64,000 nt of DNA from Rhizobium sp. 9140 (GCF_900067135.1 NZ_FJUR01000001.1:124001-188000), one strand, 5' to 3'. Numbered from the stretch's first letter, positions 35,112 through 48,796 are shown. Notes: generated by a model from the letters alone, not told the origin. Translations and numbers: made by a program.

Positions 35112-35140
35112 GAGGATGCCCGGCTTTACCGGGCATCCTC
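35112..35140. terminator. Terminator between HxlR gene and gltD
   Basis: A perfect 12-bp stem (35112-35123 with 35129-35140) with a CTTTA loop, placed between convergent genes. Confidence 0.85.
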
Positions 35141-35164
35141 CTTCCATGGAGAAGTTTCGCGGGA

Positions 35165-36619
35165 TCAGCGCGGCAGGACGCTGGAGCCCATCAGGGCCTC
35201 ATCAATCGCGCGTGCGGCCTGTCGGCCTTCGCGGATGGCCCAGACGACCAGCGACTGGCCGCGACGCACGTCGCCGGCAGCCCAGACCTTGTCGACCGAT
35301 GTGCGATAATCCTTGTCGTCGGCGATGACGTTGCTGGAGCCGCGACGGTCGGTGTTGATGGCGAGCGCGTCGCCGAGCTCTTCCAGAACGCCGGCCTTCA
35401 ACGGGCCGCTGAAGCCGATGGCAATGAAGGCGAGGTCGGCCTTGATGACGAACTCCGTGCCGGGAACCGGCTTGCGGCGATCGTCGACCTGACAGCACTT
35501 CACGCCGGTCAGCACGCCGTCCTCGCCGACGAATTCCAGCGTTGCGACCTGGAACTCGCGCACGGCGCCTTCGGCCTGCGACGAGGAGGTGCGCATCTTC
35601 GTGGCCCAGAACGGCCAGACGGCGAGCTTGTCCTCTTTTTCCGGCGGCTGCGGGCGGATGTCGAGCTGCGTCACCTTGACGGCGCCCTGACGGAACGCGG
35701 TGCCGACACAGTCCGACGCCGTGTCGCCGCCGCCGACGACGACGATGTGCTTGCCACCGGCAAGGATTGGGTCCGACGGCCAGCCGACGCTGTCGATATT
35801 CTCGCGGCCGACCCGACGGTTCTGCTGCACGAGATAGGGCATTGCATCATGCACGCCGGCGAAATCGCCGCCGGGAATGCCGGCGTCGCGCGGTGTCTCG
35901 GAGCCGCCGCAATAGAGCACGGCGTCATGCTCTTCGCGCAGGCTTTCCACCGTGCGATCGACACCGATATTGACACCATAATGGAAGGTCACGCCTTCGC
36001 CGGTCATCTGCTCGACGCGGCGGTCGATGAAGTTCTTCTCCATCTTGAAGTCCGGAATGCCATAACGCAGCAGGCCGCCGGCCTTGGTCTCCCGCTCGTA
36101 GACATGCACGGCATGTCCGGCGCGCGCCAGCTGCTGGGCCGCCGCCATGCCGGCAGGGCCTGAGCCGATGATGCCGATCGACTTGCCGGTCTTCGTCACC
36201 GCAGGCTTCGGCACGATGTAGCCCATCTCATAGGCCTTGTCGGCGATCGCCTGCTCGATGGTCTTGATGGTAACAGGGGCATCCTCGAGGTTCAGCGTGC
36301 AGGCTTCCTCGCAAGGCGCGGGGCAGATGCGGCCGGTGAACTCGGGAAAGTTGTTGGTCGAATGCAGGTTGCGGATCGCCTCTTCCCAGTTGCCGCTGTA
36401 GACGAGGTCGTTCCAGTCGGGGATCTGGTTGTGCACCGGGCAGCCGGTCGGGCCGTGACAGAAGGGAATGCCGCAATCCATGCAGCGTGCCGCCTGCTTC
36501 TGTACTTCCGGTTCCGACATCGGAATCGTGAATTCCCGGAAATGGCGGATACGATCGGAGGCCGGCTGATACTTTGCCAGCTGCCGGTCGATTTCCATGA
36601 AACCTGTAACCTTGCCCAT
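35165..36619 (-). CDS. gltD: Glutamate synthase (NADPH) small subunit
   Basis: Passes electrons from NADPH through FAD and iron-sulfur clusters to GltB. 484 residues. Cysteines 46, 49, 54 and 60 ([20 protein letters not shown]) are cluster ligands. The FAD site is [14 protein letters not shown] and the NADPH site [12 protein letters not shown]. The C-terminal IAIGFSGP and [21 protein letters not shown] are standard. The start at 36619 ([10 protein letters not shown]) fits the family; the frame is open to 36748. gltB lies on the same strand, with one gene between. Confidence 0.97.
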   Translation of the reverse strand: MGKVTGFMEIDRQLAKYQPASDRIRHFREFTIPMSEPEVQKQAARCMDCGIPFCHGPTGCPVHNQIPDWNDLVYSGNWEEAIRNLHSTNNFPEFTGRICPAPCEEACTLNLEDAPVTIKTIEQAIADKAYEMGYIVPKPAVTKTGKSIGIIGSGPAGMAAAQQLARAGHAVHVYERETKAGGLLRYGIPDFKMEKNFIDRRVEQMTGEGVTFHYGVNIGVDRTVESLREEHDAVLYCGGSETPRDAGIPGGDFAGVHDAMPYLVQQNRRVGRENIDSVGWPSDPILAGGKHIVVVGGGDTASDCVGTAFRQGAVKVTQLDIRPQPPEKEDKLAVWPFWATKMRTSSSQAEGAVREFQVATLEFVGEDGVLTGVKCCQVDDRRKPVPGTEFVIKADLAFIAIGFSGPLKAGVLEELGDALAINTDRRGSSNVIADDKDYRTSVDKVWAAGDVRRGQSLVVWAIREGRQAARAIDEALMGSSVLPR

Positions 36620-36691
36620 GACGTAACCCTCAATCGTCGCCGTGGAAGCGCTGATGCCACCCGCTCCGCGTCCACCCGTTTCTGTTCCTGA

Positions 36692-36718
36692 CTGCCGGCA
36701 ATCCGGCAGGCTTTTTTT
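36692..36718 (+). terminator. Orphan plus-strand terminator upstream of gltD
   Basis: CTGCCGG (36692-36698) pairs with CCGGCAG (36703-36709) with a CAAT loop, and is followed by a run of seven T on the plus strand. Both flanking genes are on the minus strand, so no annotated transcript ends here. It could end an antisense or small RNA across the gltD leader. Confidence 0.6.
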
Positions 36719-36782
36719 CACATTGTCGCCAGAGCGGCGAACACTCAATCGAATTTCGTGACCATAAGACGTTTCATGATCG

Positions 36783-37844
36783 TCATCTCAAGAACCGGTC
36801 CGCGAGCCCTTCGATGAAGGCCTGGCCCGGAAGCCGTTTTCGTTGTGTCGGCAGCGCGGCGATCACCGGCGCATCAAAGGCGCTGCCGCGCGCGCCCTTG
36901 CCCATCATGGCAAGCGGCAGCGGGAAGGATTCGATCAGGGGTCTGTCGTCGAAGACCTTTGGCGCCCAGACCTTATCAACGGCGTCGATCACAGCCTGCC
37001 AGTTCGTCTTGACCTGCCGGGGCTGGTACCAGATGTCGAGTTCGGAAAGGCCGAGACCGCGATAGAGATCCACGAAACGCAGGTCGATGACGCCGCTCTC
37101 GTCGGAGAGATCGATACGACCCAGCCCGGTGCTGCGCGAGCGCGGCGAGAAATAGAGGCAGGGAATGCCGTAGGATTCGGCAAAGACCATGCCATGAAGG
37201 CTGGTCGAGACGATCCGCTTGCAGGACAGGATCTCGTCCAGCCGCTCGCGCAGCGCGCCGATCGTCGTCGGCGTGACCGTGTTGATCAGCTTGACGGCTC
37301 CCGCATCCGACGGCCCCACATGGTGGCGGCCTTCGGTGTCCTTCGGACGGGCATCGAAGGTGCGCTCGGACAATTCCGCCAGATGCAGGATGACGCCGAG
37401 TTCATGCGTCTTTTTGACAGGCGCATCATGGAAATGCGGCAGAAGCCAGAGCGGATCGCCATAGACGGCTGGCCCGTCGCTGCCGAGAACGCGGCGGCTG
37501 AACGGTCCGCGTGTCGCGTGAAAGGTGAAGCGCGTATCGACTGGCCGGGTATAGGGTATCTTGTCGTCACCATGCTGGCCGGGATTGAGATTGGGAGACG
37601 TGCCCGTTCCCCAGACATGCACATGTCCACCTGCCATCATGTGGCCGATGGTGCCGACGGCCGCAAGACGCGTCTGCCGGCTCTTGCTCGGCGCATGTGT
37701 CACCGGCAGTCCCGACATCATCGAAACGATCACCGGCGACAGCGCGTCGCCGAGATTGAGATAATCCTCGCCAGCCGGCGGCGTCACCCAGGAGACCGGG
37801 ATGGCAGCCTTCGACGCGACGATGTCGAGAAGGTCCTTGGACAC
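36783..37844 (-). CDS. Polysaccharide pyruvyl transferase family protein
   Basis: A protein of 353 residues resembling ExoV/CsaB-type pyruvyl transferases, which add ketal pyruvate to sugars of exopolysaccharides. Motifs: NLGDALSPVIVSMMSG at the N-terminus, VWGTGTSPN, FHATRGPFSRRVLG, VYGDPLWLLP and, near the C-terminal third, RIVSTSLHGMVFAESYGIPCLYF (the conserved SLHG). The start is GTG at 37844. It lies between gltB and gltD on the same strand, without other polysaccharide genes. Enzyme class is likely; the acceptor is unknown. Confidence 0.85.
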   Translation of the reverse strand: MSKDLLDIVASKAAIPVSWVTPPAGEDYLNLGDALSPVIVSMMSGLPVTHAPSKSRQTRLAAVGTIGHMMAGGHVHVWGTGTSPNLNPGQHGDDKIPYTRPVDTRFTFHATRGPFSRRVLGSDGPAVYGDPLWLLPHFHDAPVKKTHELGVILHLAELSERTFDARPKDTEGRHHVGPSDAGAVKLINTVTPTTIGALRERLDEILSCKRIVSTSLHGMVFAESYGIPCLYFSPRSRSTGLGRIDLSDESGVIDLRFVDLYRGLGLSELDIWYQPRQVKTNWQAVIDAVDKVWAPKVFDDRPLIESFPLPLAMMGKGARGSAFDAPVIAALPTQRKRLPGQAFIEGLADRFLR

Positions 37845-38053
37845 GTTACACCATGTTCATTCTAGCGCGGATCGAAATGCGCAACTTCAAGATTTCGCGA
37901 GAACGCCCCAGCCGGATCGGGCGCGCCCGTATCGGCTTGGGGACAGGACCCGCAGGAGAGGCCGGAGCGGCACCATCCGCCCGCCTGGGCAAGACAGATC
38001 GCTGGAGGCTCAACCGGGGCAACAGTGAACGTCGCCCCGGACGAGATTGCCGA

Positions 38054-42805
<4,752 letters not shown>

Positions 42806-43076
42806 CGTCTTCCCTCCAGTTGCGGCCCTTCTCTCTCGGGCCTGCCGTCGTCGGGGCGCACGCGCGGCTTCAACCGCGTTGTGTCGCCCGGTCTATCGTT
42901 GCATGATCCTGTGCCGCTCGCAAACGAAGCTTGGCGGTGCCGGGTCAGATGATCCGCGACCATTTGACAGAGAACACCGGCTTCAAGCCAGACACACGAG
43001 AGACCTTGTGGTTCGTCGCATGCGCAGGTGCTTCCCTGTTCAGGCCCCGCGCCGCTTGGATGTGCGCTTCAGGCCC

Positions 43077-43120
43077 TTCGGTCGTCAGACCGAAATAGGA
43101 CAGCAAGCCTGTCCTATTTC
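43077..43120. promoter_or_regulatory. Overlapping hairpins in gltB/threonine aldolase spacer
   Basis: TTCGGTC (43077-43083) pairs with GACCGAA (43088-43094). A perfect 12-bp stem GAAATAGGACAG (43092-43103) pairs with CTGTCCTATTTC (43109-43120). The two stems share GAA, so they exclude each other. The 590-bp spacer (42806-43395) otherwise holds no gene. A DNA operator or an RNA switch in either leader is possible; a T-run for termination is absent. Confidence 0.4.
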
Positions 43121-43395
43121 ACAGGCTCTATGCCAGAAAGTGCCAGTGACTGCAAGGGAGAAGGGTTAAATAATCGGCGTCATCAATCCGAAAATGTCGG
43201 CTGCCCCGACATTGACGAAAGAATATTACGCGGAATGGCCGACACCTTTCCTTTGGTTTCAAAATGGTCTGCGATTGTTCCGATCGTGCAGTGTCAGGAT
43301 TGGATTGCCGACGCCGTCGGATTATCGTCGCGGTCACGGTTCGCCGCGTGCCTCGCGGCGGGATCCGCCCTCCTCTCTCGACCATCGGAAGCCCC

Positions 43396-44451
43396 ATGAT
43401 CTTCTCCTCCGACAACTGGGCCGGCGCCCATCCCCTCATTGCGGAAAGCCTGGTCAAGGCAGCGCCGGGCTTTGCCCCGGCCTATGGCACGAGCCCGCTC
43501 GACCGCCGGGTGGAGGCGATGCTGGCCGAGGTCTTCGAGCGGGAGGTCGCCGTCTTCTTCGTCGGCACCGGCACGGCGGCAAACTCTTTGGCCTTCGCCA
43601 GCGTCACCCGCCCCGGCGGCCATGTGTTCTGCCACCGCGAGGCGCATGTGAATTCCGACGAATGCGGCGCCCCCGAGTTCTTTTCGCTCGGCGCGCGCAT
43701 GGCGCCGGTCGACGGCGCCTTCGGTAAGATGGAACCGGAGCGGCTGGAGGCCGAGATCAAGCGCTTCCCGCCGGGCTTCGTTCACGCGGGCCAGCCGATG
43801 GCTGTGACGCTGACGCAGGCGACGGAGGCCGGCACGGTCTATACGCTCGACGAAATATCGGCGATTTCGCAGATCGCGCAGCGCTATGCCCTGCCGCTGC
43901 ACATGGATGGCGCGCGCTTTGCCAATGCGCTGGTCGCGCTGGATGCTACGCCCGCAGAGATGACCTGGAAGCGCGGCGTCGATATTCTCTCCTTCGGAGG
44001 TACCAAGAACGGCTGCTGGTGCGCCGAAGCCCTGATTCTCTTCGATCCGAAGAAGACCGGCGATATGCCGTATCTCCGCAAGCGCTCGGCCCAGCTCTTC
44101 TCCAAGACCCGCTTCGTCTCGGCCCAGCTCGAAGCCTATCTCGACAAGAATCTCTGGCTCGACCTTGCGCGTCACGCCAATGCCATGGCCAAGCGACTGG
44201 CCGACGGCATCGCCGACAGCAACAGCGCCCGGCTTGCCTGGCCCTCCAATGCCAACGAGCTTTTCGTGATCCTGAAAACCGCGAATGCAGACGCCCTGAA
44301 AGAGAAGGGTGCACTCTTCTACGACTGGCCCGTGCCGCATGCGCTGGCCGGCACGCTCGGTGCGAATGAGGACCTGTACCGTCTGGTCACCAGCTTCGCC
44401 ACCGAAGCAGCCGATGTCGATGCCTTCCTCGAAGGCTGCCGTAGCGCGTGA
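43396..44451 (+). CDS. ltaE: Low-specificity L-threonine aldolase / beta-eliminating lyase family
   Basis: A PLP enzyme of 351 residues that splits threonine or allo-threonine into glycine and acetaldehyde. Motifs: FSSDNWAGAHPLI, EVAVFFVGTGTAANSLAF, LHMDGARFANAL (Asp that holds the PLP nitrogen) and the PLP Lys204 in DILSFGGTKNG. The N-terminus at 43396 matches relatives; the upstream frame to 43264 lacks features. Confidence 0.92.
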   Translation: MIFSSDNWAGAHPLIAESLVKAAPGFAPAYGTSPLDRRVEAMLAEVFEREVAVFFVGTGTAANSLAFASVTRPGGHVFCHREAHVNSDECGAPEFFSLGARMAPVDGAFGKMEPERLEAEIKRFPPGFVHAGQPMAVTLTQATEAGTVYTLDEISAISQIAQRYALPLHMDGARFANALVALDATPAEMTWKRGVDILSFGGTKNGCWCAEALILFDPKKTGDMPYLRKRSAQLFSKTRFVSAQLEAYLDKNLWLDLARHANAMAKRLADGIADSNSARLAWPSNANELFVILKTANADALKEKGALFYDWPVPHALAGTLGANEDLYRLVTSFATEAADVDAFLEGCRSA

Positions 44452-44462
44452 GACCACAAACG

Positions 44463-44490
44463 AAAAACGGCGCCCCTTCCGGGACGCCGT
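44463..44490. terminator. Bidirectional terminator (threonine aldolase / hsp20)
   Basis: ACGGCGCCCC (44467-44476) pairs with GGGACGCCGT (44481-44490) with one mismatch and a TTCC loop. An A5 stretch to the left gives a T-run for the minus-strand hsp20 transcript. Confidence 0.8.
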
Positions 44491-44518
44491 CTCTTGGCAT
44501 CAAGCGATCGGCTGTCGA

Positions 44519-44995
44519 TCAGTTGACGCTGGCTTCGACCTGGTTCGCCTCGATCTGCTTCGGTGCGCTCTGCGCGGCCGAAATTTCGATGCGGCGCGGC
44601 TTGGCTGCTTCCGGGATCTCACGCAGGAGATCGATGTGCAGCAGGCCGTTCTTCAGGGAAGCGGAGCGGATTTCCACATATTCGGCCAGCTGGAAGCGGC
44701 GCTCGAACGCGCGCTTGGCAATGCCGCGATACAGGAACTGGTTTTCAGCCGTCTGCTCCTCGCTCTTTTCGCCCTTGACCGTCAGCGTGTGTTCCCGCGC
44801 TTCGATCGAAAGTTCGCTTTCGTCGAAACCGGCAACCGCCATGGTGATCCGGTAGGTGTTGTCGCCGGTCCGCTCGATATTATAGGGCGGATAGCTCTGC
44901 GACTGGTCCGGCTGGCCGAGGCTGTCCAGCATGGTGAACAGCCGGTCGAAGCCGACGGTGGAGCGGTAGAGGGGAGAAAAATCAACGTGACGCAT
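44519..44995 (-). CDS. Small heat-shock protein (Hsp20)
   Basis: An ATP-independent holdase chaperone of 158 residues of the IbpA type. The alpha-crystallin domain (about 35-130) begins SYPPYNIERTGDNTYRITMAVAGF and contains GIAKRAFERRFQLAEYVEI and ASLKNGLLHIDLLREIP, the GxLxxxxP signature region. The C-terminal tail has RRIEIS, an IxI anchoring motif. Upstream there is a candidate RpoH promoter and a ROSE-like leader, in line with heat control of rhizobial hsp20 genes. Confidence 0.95.
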   Translation of the reverse strand: MRHVDFSPLYRSTVGFDRLFTMLDSLGQPDQSQSYPPYNIERTGDNTYRITMAVAGFDESELSIEAREHTLTVKGEKSEEQTAENQFLYRGIAKRAFERRFQLAEYVEIRSASLKNGLLHIDLLREIPEAAKPRRIEISAAQSAPKQIEANQVEASVN

Positions 44996-45129
44996 GGTGT
45001 CCTCACTATTCGAGCAACGTGTTGCGATGTCTGGCCCGTCATCCCGTAAGCGGCGATGGCAAGGCCGGTGGTCAGGCCATCTTCGGCGCCTGTGACCATG
45101 AGATGGGAATGGCGATTTCGACCGTCAAG
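44996..45129 (-). promoter_or_regulatory. Putative RpoH promoter and ROSE RNA thermometer of hsp20
   Basis: Read on the minus strand, CTTGAC (45129-45124) is followed 16 bases later by CCCATCTCAT, close to the alphaproteobacterial RpoH consensus. A leader of about 95 bases follows. Its end has UUGCU (45017-45013) and then GAGGA next to the ATG (AGGA at 45003-45000), the pairing ROSE thermometers use to hide the ribosome site, with the G of UUGCU bulged. A further hairpin (45069-45098) lies at the 5' side. Fold and promoter are read by eye. Confidence 0.55.
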
Positions 45130-45319
45130 AGGTCTTCGAACGACAAAATTACGAGGCATCGACATTTTTCGATTGTCGCTCGAACGAAGCCAAGCCCTTG
45201 ATTTCTTACATCTGCATATCCATGGCCGCGTGCCGGCATCGACATAAACGCAGGATGAACGGCCGGTTCCGTTTCGGTTCACCTGACCTGCGCTAGAACG
45301 GGTTCATCGAGACAGGAAC

Positions 45320-45422
45320 AAGACAGCAGCCGGATCGTCCCTGAAAGGTTGCATTCCCCGTTGTGCTCCTGTTTCGCCCTTCCGGGCCGGAAGCGGTTCC
45401 CCGCCGCTCCGGCCCCTTTTTT
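45320..45422 (+). ncRNA. Candidate small RNA ending in an orphan terminator
   Basis: A strong hairpin GGGCCGGA (45384-45391) / TCCGGCCC (45408-45415), with an inner GCGG/CCGC pairing and six T (45417-45422), lies on the plus strand where no plus-strand gene ends. The bases before it are C/U-rich and look single-stranded (TTCCCCGTTGTGCTCCTGTTTCG split around 45355-45378), a common layout of rhizobial trans-acting sRNAs. The 5' end is not defined; 45320 is a guess from typical length. No family is assigned. Confidence 0.45.
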
Positions 45423-45591
45423 GGTCGGGCGCAGCGGAGGAAGACAATCCTTTGACCGCCCACCGCGCGAACACTATTCCTTGCCGTCCGGCCGCGGCGT
45501 CTGTCGTTCACCCGCCCGAAAGGCTGCGGGTCTAGGATGACGCTTGACGGCACTGCCGCACGACGCCGAGACCGCCGATCGGGAACCCCAG

Positions 45592-46704
45592 ATGCAGACA
45601 CGCTCCGCTCCGCAAAGACATGACACCGGTAACTCTAGGAACGCTGTCGCCACGATCGCGACGAGGTCCGGGGACGTGCCGCGCGCCGAGGATGAAACGC
45701 TTCTAAAGCCGCGCCTGTTTCCAACGCCGGATAATCCGATACCGCCTGCCGCCGCCGATCCGCGTCGCCACACCGTCGGCTTCTTTACCGGCGCCGGTGG
45801 ACGACGCCTGCGCTATGCCGTGTTTCGCAGCGGCGACACCGCAGCCAAGGGCACTGTCGTTCTTCTCCACGGCCGCAACGAATCCATCGAGAAATATTTC
45901 GAGATGATCGGCGATCTGCTCGCGCGCGGCCTCTGGGTCGCAACGTTCGACTGGCGTGGACAGGCCGGGTCGGAGCGTCTGCTGAAGCAGTTGCGCCGGG
46001 GCCATGTGCGCCGCTTCTCGGATTATGAAGAAGATCTGTCGATCTTCCTTGAGAAGATCGTGCTGCCGGATACGCGCCTGCCGTTCTTTCTCGTCGCCCA
46101 CTCCATGGGTGCGCTGGTGGCGCTGGCACAGGCGCCGCGACTGGCAACGCGGATCGACCGCATGGTGCTGAACGCGCCGTTCGTGGCGCTCGGCAACCAG
46201 CGCATGAGCCATGGCAAGATCGGCCTGCTCTCGGCCGCCTTCAGCCTGTTCGGCCTTGGCGCCCTGGCCCTCTCGAAGGAGCAGCCCATGCTCTTCCCGC
46301 AGAACCTCGTTTCATCGGACCCCGTGCGCTACGCCCGCAACGCCGCAATCGCGCAGGCCCATCCCGAACTGGCGCTAGGAGCCCCGAGCGCGCGCTGGCT
46401 GCATGAAACCTTCCGCGCCATCCGCCGCGTCACGCGCCGCGAGCACCTGACGCGCATCACCGTGCCGACGCTGCTGCTCGCCCCCACGCGCGACCGTCTG
46501 GTGCCCTATGCCGCCATCGAGGCGCTGGCCCGCAACTTCCGCGCCGCCACGCTCATCCCCATCGATGGCGCCCGCCATGAGGTCTTCCAGGAGGACGACC
46601 GCTACCGTGCGCAGGCAATCGCGGCGATCGACGCCTTCATCCCCGGCAGCACCGGCCCCGACGTGACGGAGAGCCTAAGCGGCGACGATATGCTCGTGCT
46701 CTGA
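45592..46704 (+). CDS. Alpha/beta hydrolase (lysophospholipase-like, serine aminopeptidase S33 type)
   Basis: About 370 residues. The hydrolase_4 core shows VVLLHGRNESIEKYFEMIGDL, ATFDWRGQAGSERLL, the nucleophile elbow FLVAHSMGALVAL, the acid in LLAPTRDRLVPY and the His in IDGARHEVFQEDDRYR. This is the pattern of monoglyceride lipases and lysophospholipase L2. The N-terminal 55 residues are variable and polar. The start could be TTG at 45544 or ATG at 45592. It is convergent with hisN, 13 bp apart. Confidence 0.88.
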   Translation: MQTRSAPQRHDTGNSRNAVATIATRSGDVPRAEDETLLKPRLFPTPDNPIPPAAADPRRHTVGFFTGAGGRRLRYAVFRSGDTAAKGTVVLLHGRNESIEKYFEMIGDLLARGLWVATFDWRGQAGSERLLKQLRRGHVRRFSDYEEDLSIFLEKIVLPDTRLPFFLVAHSMGALVALAQAPRLATRIDRMVLNAPFVALGNQRMSHGKIGLLSAAFSLFGLGALALSKEQPMLFPQNLVSSDPVRYARNAAIAQAHPELALGAPSARWLHETFRAIRRVTRREHLTRITVPTLLLAPTRDRLVPYAAIEALARNFRAATLIPIDGARHEVFQEDDRYRAQAIAAIDAFIPGSTGPDVTESLSGDDMLVL

Positions 46705-46717
46705 GCCTCTTTGCGGG

Positions 46718-47491
46718 TCAGCCCCTGAGGATCGCCAGAGCCTCCGCGTGGAGTGCCGCGCTTCCCGCCGCGATCACCTCCCCGCCCATTTCCGCGCGCC
46801 CGCCATTCCAGTCGGTCACGATGCCGCCAGCCTGCTCGATCAGCGGAATGAGGCCGCCGACATCGTAAGGCTTCAGGCCGGCTTCGATGACGAGATCGAT
46901 ATGCCCGGCCGCCAGAAGCGCAAAGGCATAGCAATCGCAGCCGTAGCGGGCGAGACGCACCTTGTCCTGCACCGCCTCGAACTTCGTCTTGATGTCGCCG
47001 TGATAGAGCGCCGGCGAGGTCGTGAACATGGTGGCTTCCGACAGGGACGCGCAGTCGCGCGTTGCCAGCGTCCGCTCGCCCTCCGGCCCCCGGTAATGCG
47101 TAACGCCGTCCGCCGCGAAGAAGCGCTCGCCGGTAAAGGGCTGGTCCATCAGCCCCATCACGGCCCGGCCCTTGTGGTAAAGGCCGATCAGCGTGCCCCA
47201 GACCGGCAGGCCGGAGATGAAGGCGCGCGTGCCGTCGATCGGATCGATGACCCAGACGTAATCGCGATCCGCCCCCACCGTGCCGTATTCCTCCCCAAGG
47301 ATGCCATGTTCCGGAAAAGCGTCCTCGATCAAGGCCCGGATCGCCCGCTCCGCCGCCTGGTCGCCTTCGGTCACCGGATCGAACCCGCTCTCCAGCTTGT
47401 TGGAAACGCCGATGCCCATGCGAAACCGTGGCAACGTCTCCGCCTTGGCTGCATCCGCAAGGCGATCGAAGAACGGGCGGTCCGGCAACAT
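46718..47491 (-). CDS. hisN: Histidinol-phosphatase of the inositol monophosphatase family
   Basis: Removes phosphate from L-histidinol phosphate in histidine synthesis. 257 residues. Metal-binding motifs: VTEGDQAAERAIRALI, ILGEEYG, WVIDPIDGTRAFISGLPVWGTLI and KPYDVGGLIPLIEQAGG, which match HisN-type members more than general inositol monophosphatases. CAGGAGAG before the ATG supports the start. A related role on another sugar phosphate cannot be excluded. Confidence 0.88.
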   Translation of the reverse strand: MLPDRPFFDRLADAAKAETLPRFRMGIGVSNKLESGFDPVTEGDQAAERAIRALIEDAFPEHGILGEEYGTVGADRDYVWVIDPIDGTRAFISGLPVWGTLIGLYHKGRAVMGLMDQPFTGERFFAADGVTHYRGPEGERTLATRDCASLSEATMFTTSPALYHGDIKTKFEAVQDKVRLARYGCDCYAFALLAAGHIDLVIEAGLKPYDVGGLIPLIEQAGGIVTDWNGGRAEMGGEVIAAGSAALHAEALAILRG

Positions 47492-47732
47492 GGCACTCTC
47501 CTGGCGATGGACGTGAAGATCGACCCGAAGCCGATCTGTGGATGCTTAGACGAATTTTTTTAAAAGAAAATGCCGAACAAGATTTCAGCAGTTCTCGGGC
47601 GATCCGCACAAGTCGTATGCACATTCGCACGCCACGCCGACATTTCCGCTCAATGATTAGGCAAGAGTGAAAATTTACTTGCGAAAGCTAAGACTTAACC
47701 CGTCGCCGATTCGCCACACGCGGCAAAGTGGC

Positions 47733-47768
47733 CTTGACAATTGTGCGCCGCAATATCAAACTCGCCCT
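47733..47768 (+). promoter_or_regulatory. Putative promoter of the sRNA at 47769
   Basis: CTTGACAAT at 47733 is a good alphaproteobacterial -35. The -10 region is weak (ATATCAAACT). A start near 47769 would fit the distance. Confidence 0.35.
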
Positions 47769-47847
47769 ACAGTCACTCGTGGCTGTAAATACCCTCCTTG
47801 GGTGTTTCCTCCCTAGACTTAGCCGCGCGACAAGCGCGGTTTTTTTT
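47769..47847 (+). ncRNA. Candidate anti-Shine-Dalgarno small RNA (alpha-r14/NfeR1-like)
   Basis: Three stems follow one another on the plus strand: ACAGTCA (47769-47775) with TGGCTGT (47780-47786); ACCC (47791-47794) with GGGT (47800-47803), exposing TCCTT in its loop; and CCGCGC (47823-47828) with GCGCGG (47834-47839), followed by eight T. Between stems two and three lies a single-stranded TTTCCTCCCT (47805-47814), complementary to ribosome sites. This layout matches the alpha-r14 sRNA family of Rhizobiales as I recall it. Both flanking genes are on the other strand, so the terminator has no other owner. The true 5' end may lie further upstream. Confidence 0.65.
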
Positions 47848-47893
47848 GGCCGGTCGCCTCCACGGCAGAACCGACTGAGCATGTCGGGGGCGC

Positions 47894-48796
47894 CTATTCC
47901 GCGGCGAGCGGCAGGCTCTCGGTCGAGCTTTCCACATGAGCTGCGAATTCCGCGAAGAACGTTCCGAGAATATGCGCCAGCCAATCGAATTCCGGCTTCT
48001 TCACGAGCGTCGTCTCGTCCACATAGAGCCCGCGATTGATCTCGATCTGCAGCGCATGCAGGCCTCGCCTCGGACGCCCGTAGTGCTCGGTGATGAACCC
48101 GCCAGCATAAGGCTTGTTGCGTGTTACCGTGAAGCCGAGATCCTCCAGCAGCGTCACCGCCATGCGGGACAGATCGGCCGAGGCACTGGTGCCGTAGCGA
48201 TCGCCGATGATGATATCCGGCCGCATGCTGCTGCCCGCCACGCGGACATTGCCGGGCATGGAATGGCAATCGATCAGGATCGCCCGCCCGAACAGCACAT
48301 GGGTGCGCGCAATCAGCCGCCGAAGCGTCGCATGATACGGCTTGTAGATCGTCTCGATCCGCTCCAGCGCGTCCTCGACCGGCATGCGGGTGCGGTAGAT
48401 TTCCATGTTCTCGGCCACGAGGCGCGGCACGGTGCCGAGACCGCCGGCAACCCGCATGGAGCCGATATTGGCATGCGGCGGCAGCGCACCATCGAACATG
48501 CGCGGATCGAGCTCGTAAGGTTCGCGATTGACGTCGAGAAAAGCCCTGGGGAAATGCGCGACCAGCATCGGCGCGCCGAGCCCGACCGCACGCCCGAAAA
48601 GCTCATCCACATAATGATCCTCGGAGCGCCGAATCGTGCGCGCATCAAGCCGCGACTGCGCCAGAAACGCGTCGCTATAGAGCCTGCCGCTGTGCGGAGA
48701 GTTGAAAACAAAGGGAATTCGCTGATGGTCCGGCTCGCGAACGTAAAACAGGTCGTGCTCCCGAACCGTCTCCTCCATCACGATCCTTTTTACCAT
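47894..48796 (-). CDS. N-formylglutamate amidohydrolase family protein (second copy)
   Basis: A protein of 300 residues. Motifs: FVFNSPHSGRLYSDAFL, HYVDELFGRAVGLGAPMLVAHFPRAFLDVNREPYELD, AILIDCHSMPG and DIIIGDRYGTSAS, followed by HALQIEINRGLYVDE. These carry the conserved zinc and substrate residues of the family. It differs clearly in sequence and length from the copy at 4050. Start at 48796 or at the second Met (48778). It lies beside cpdR, divergently transcribed; no histidine-use genes are near. Confidence 0.92.
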   Translation of the reverse strand: MVKRIVMEETVREHDLFYVREPDHQRIPFVFNSPHSGRLYSDAFLAQSRLDARTIRRSEDHYVDELFGRAVGLGAPMLVAHFPRAFLDVNREPYELDPRMFDGALPPHANIGSMRVAGGLGTVPRLVAENMEIYRTRMPVEDALERIETIYKPYHATLRRLIARTHVLFGRAILIDCHSMPGNVRVAGSSMRPDIIIGDRYGTSASADLSRMAVTLLEDLGFTVTRNKPYAGGFITEHYGRPRRGLHALQIEINRGLYVDETTLVKKPEFDWLAHILGTFFAEFAAHVESSTESLPLAAE

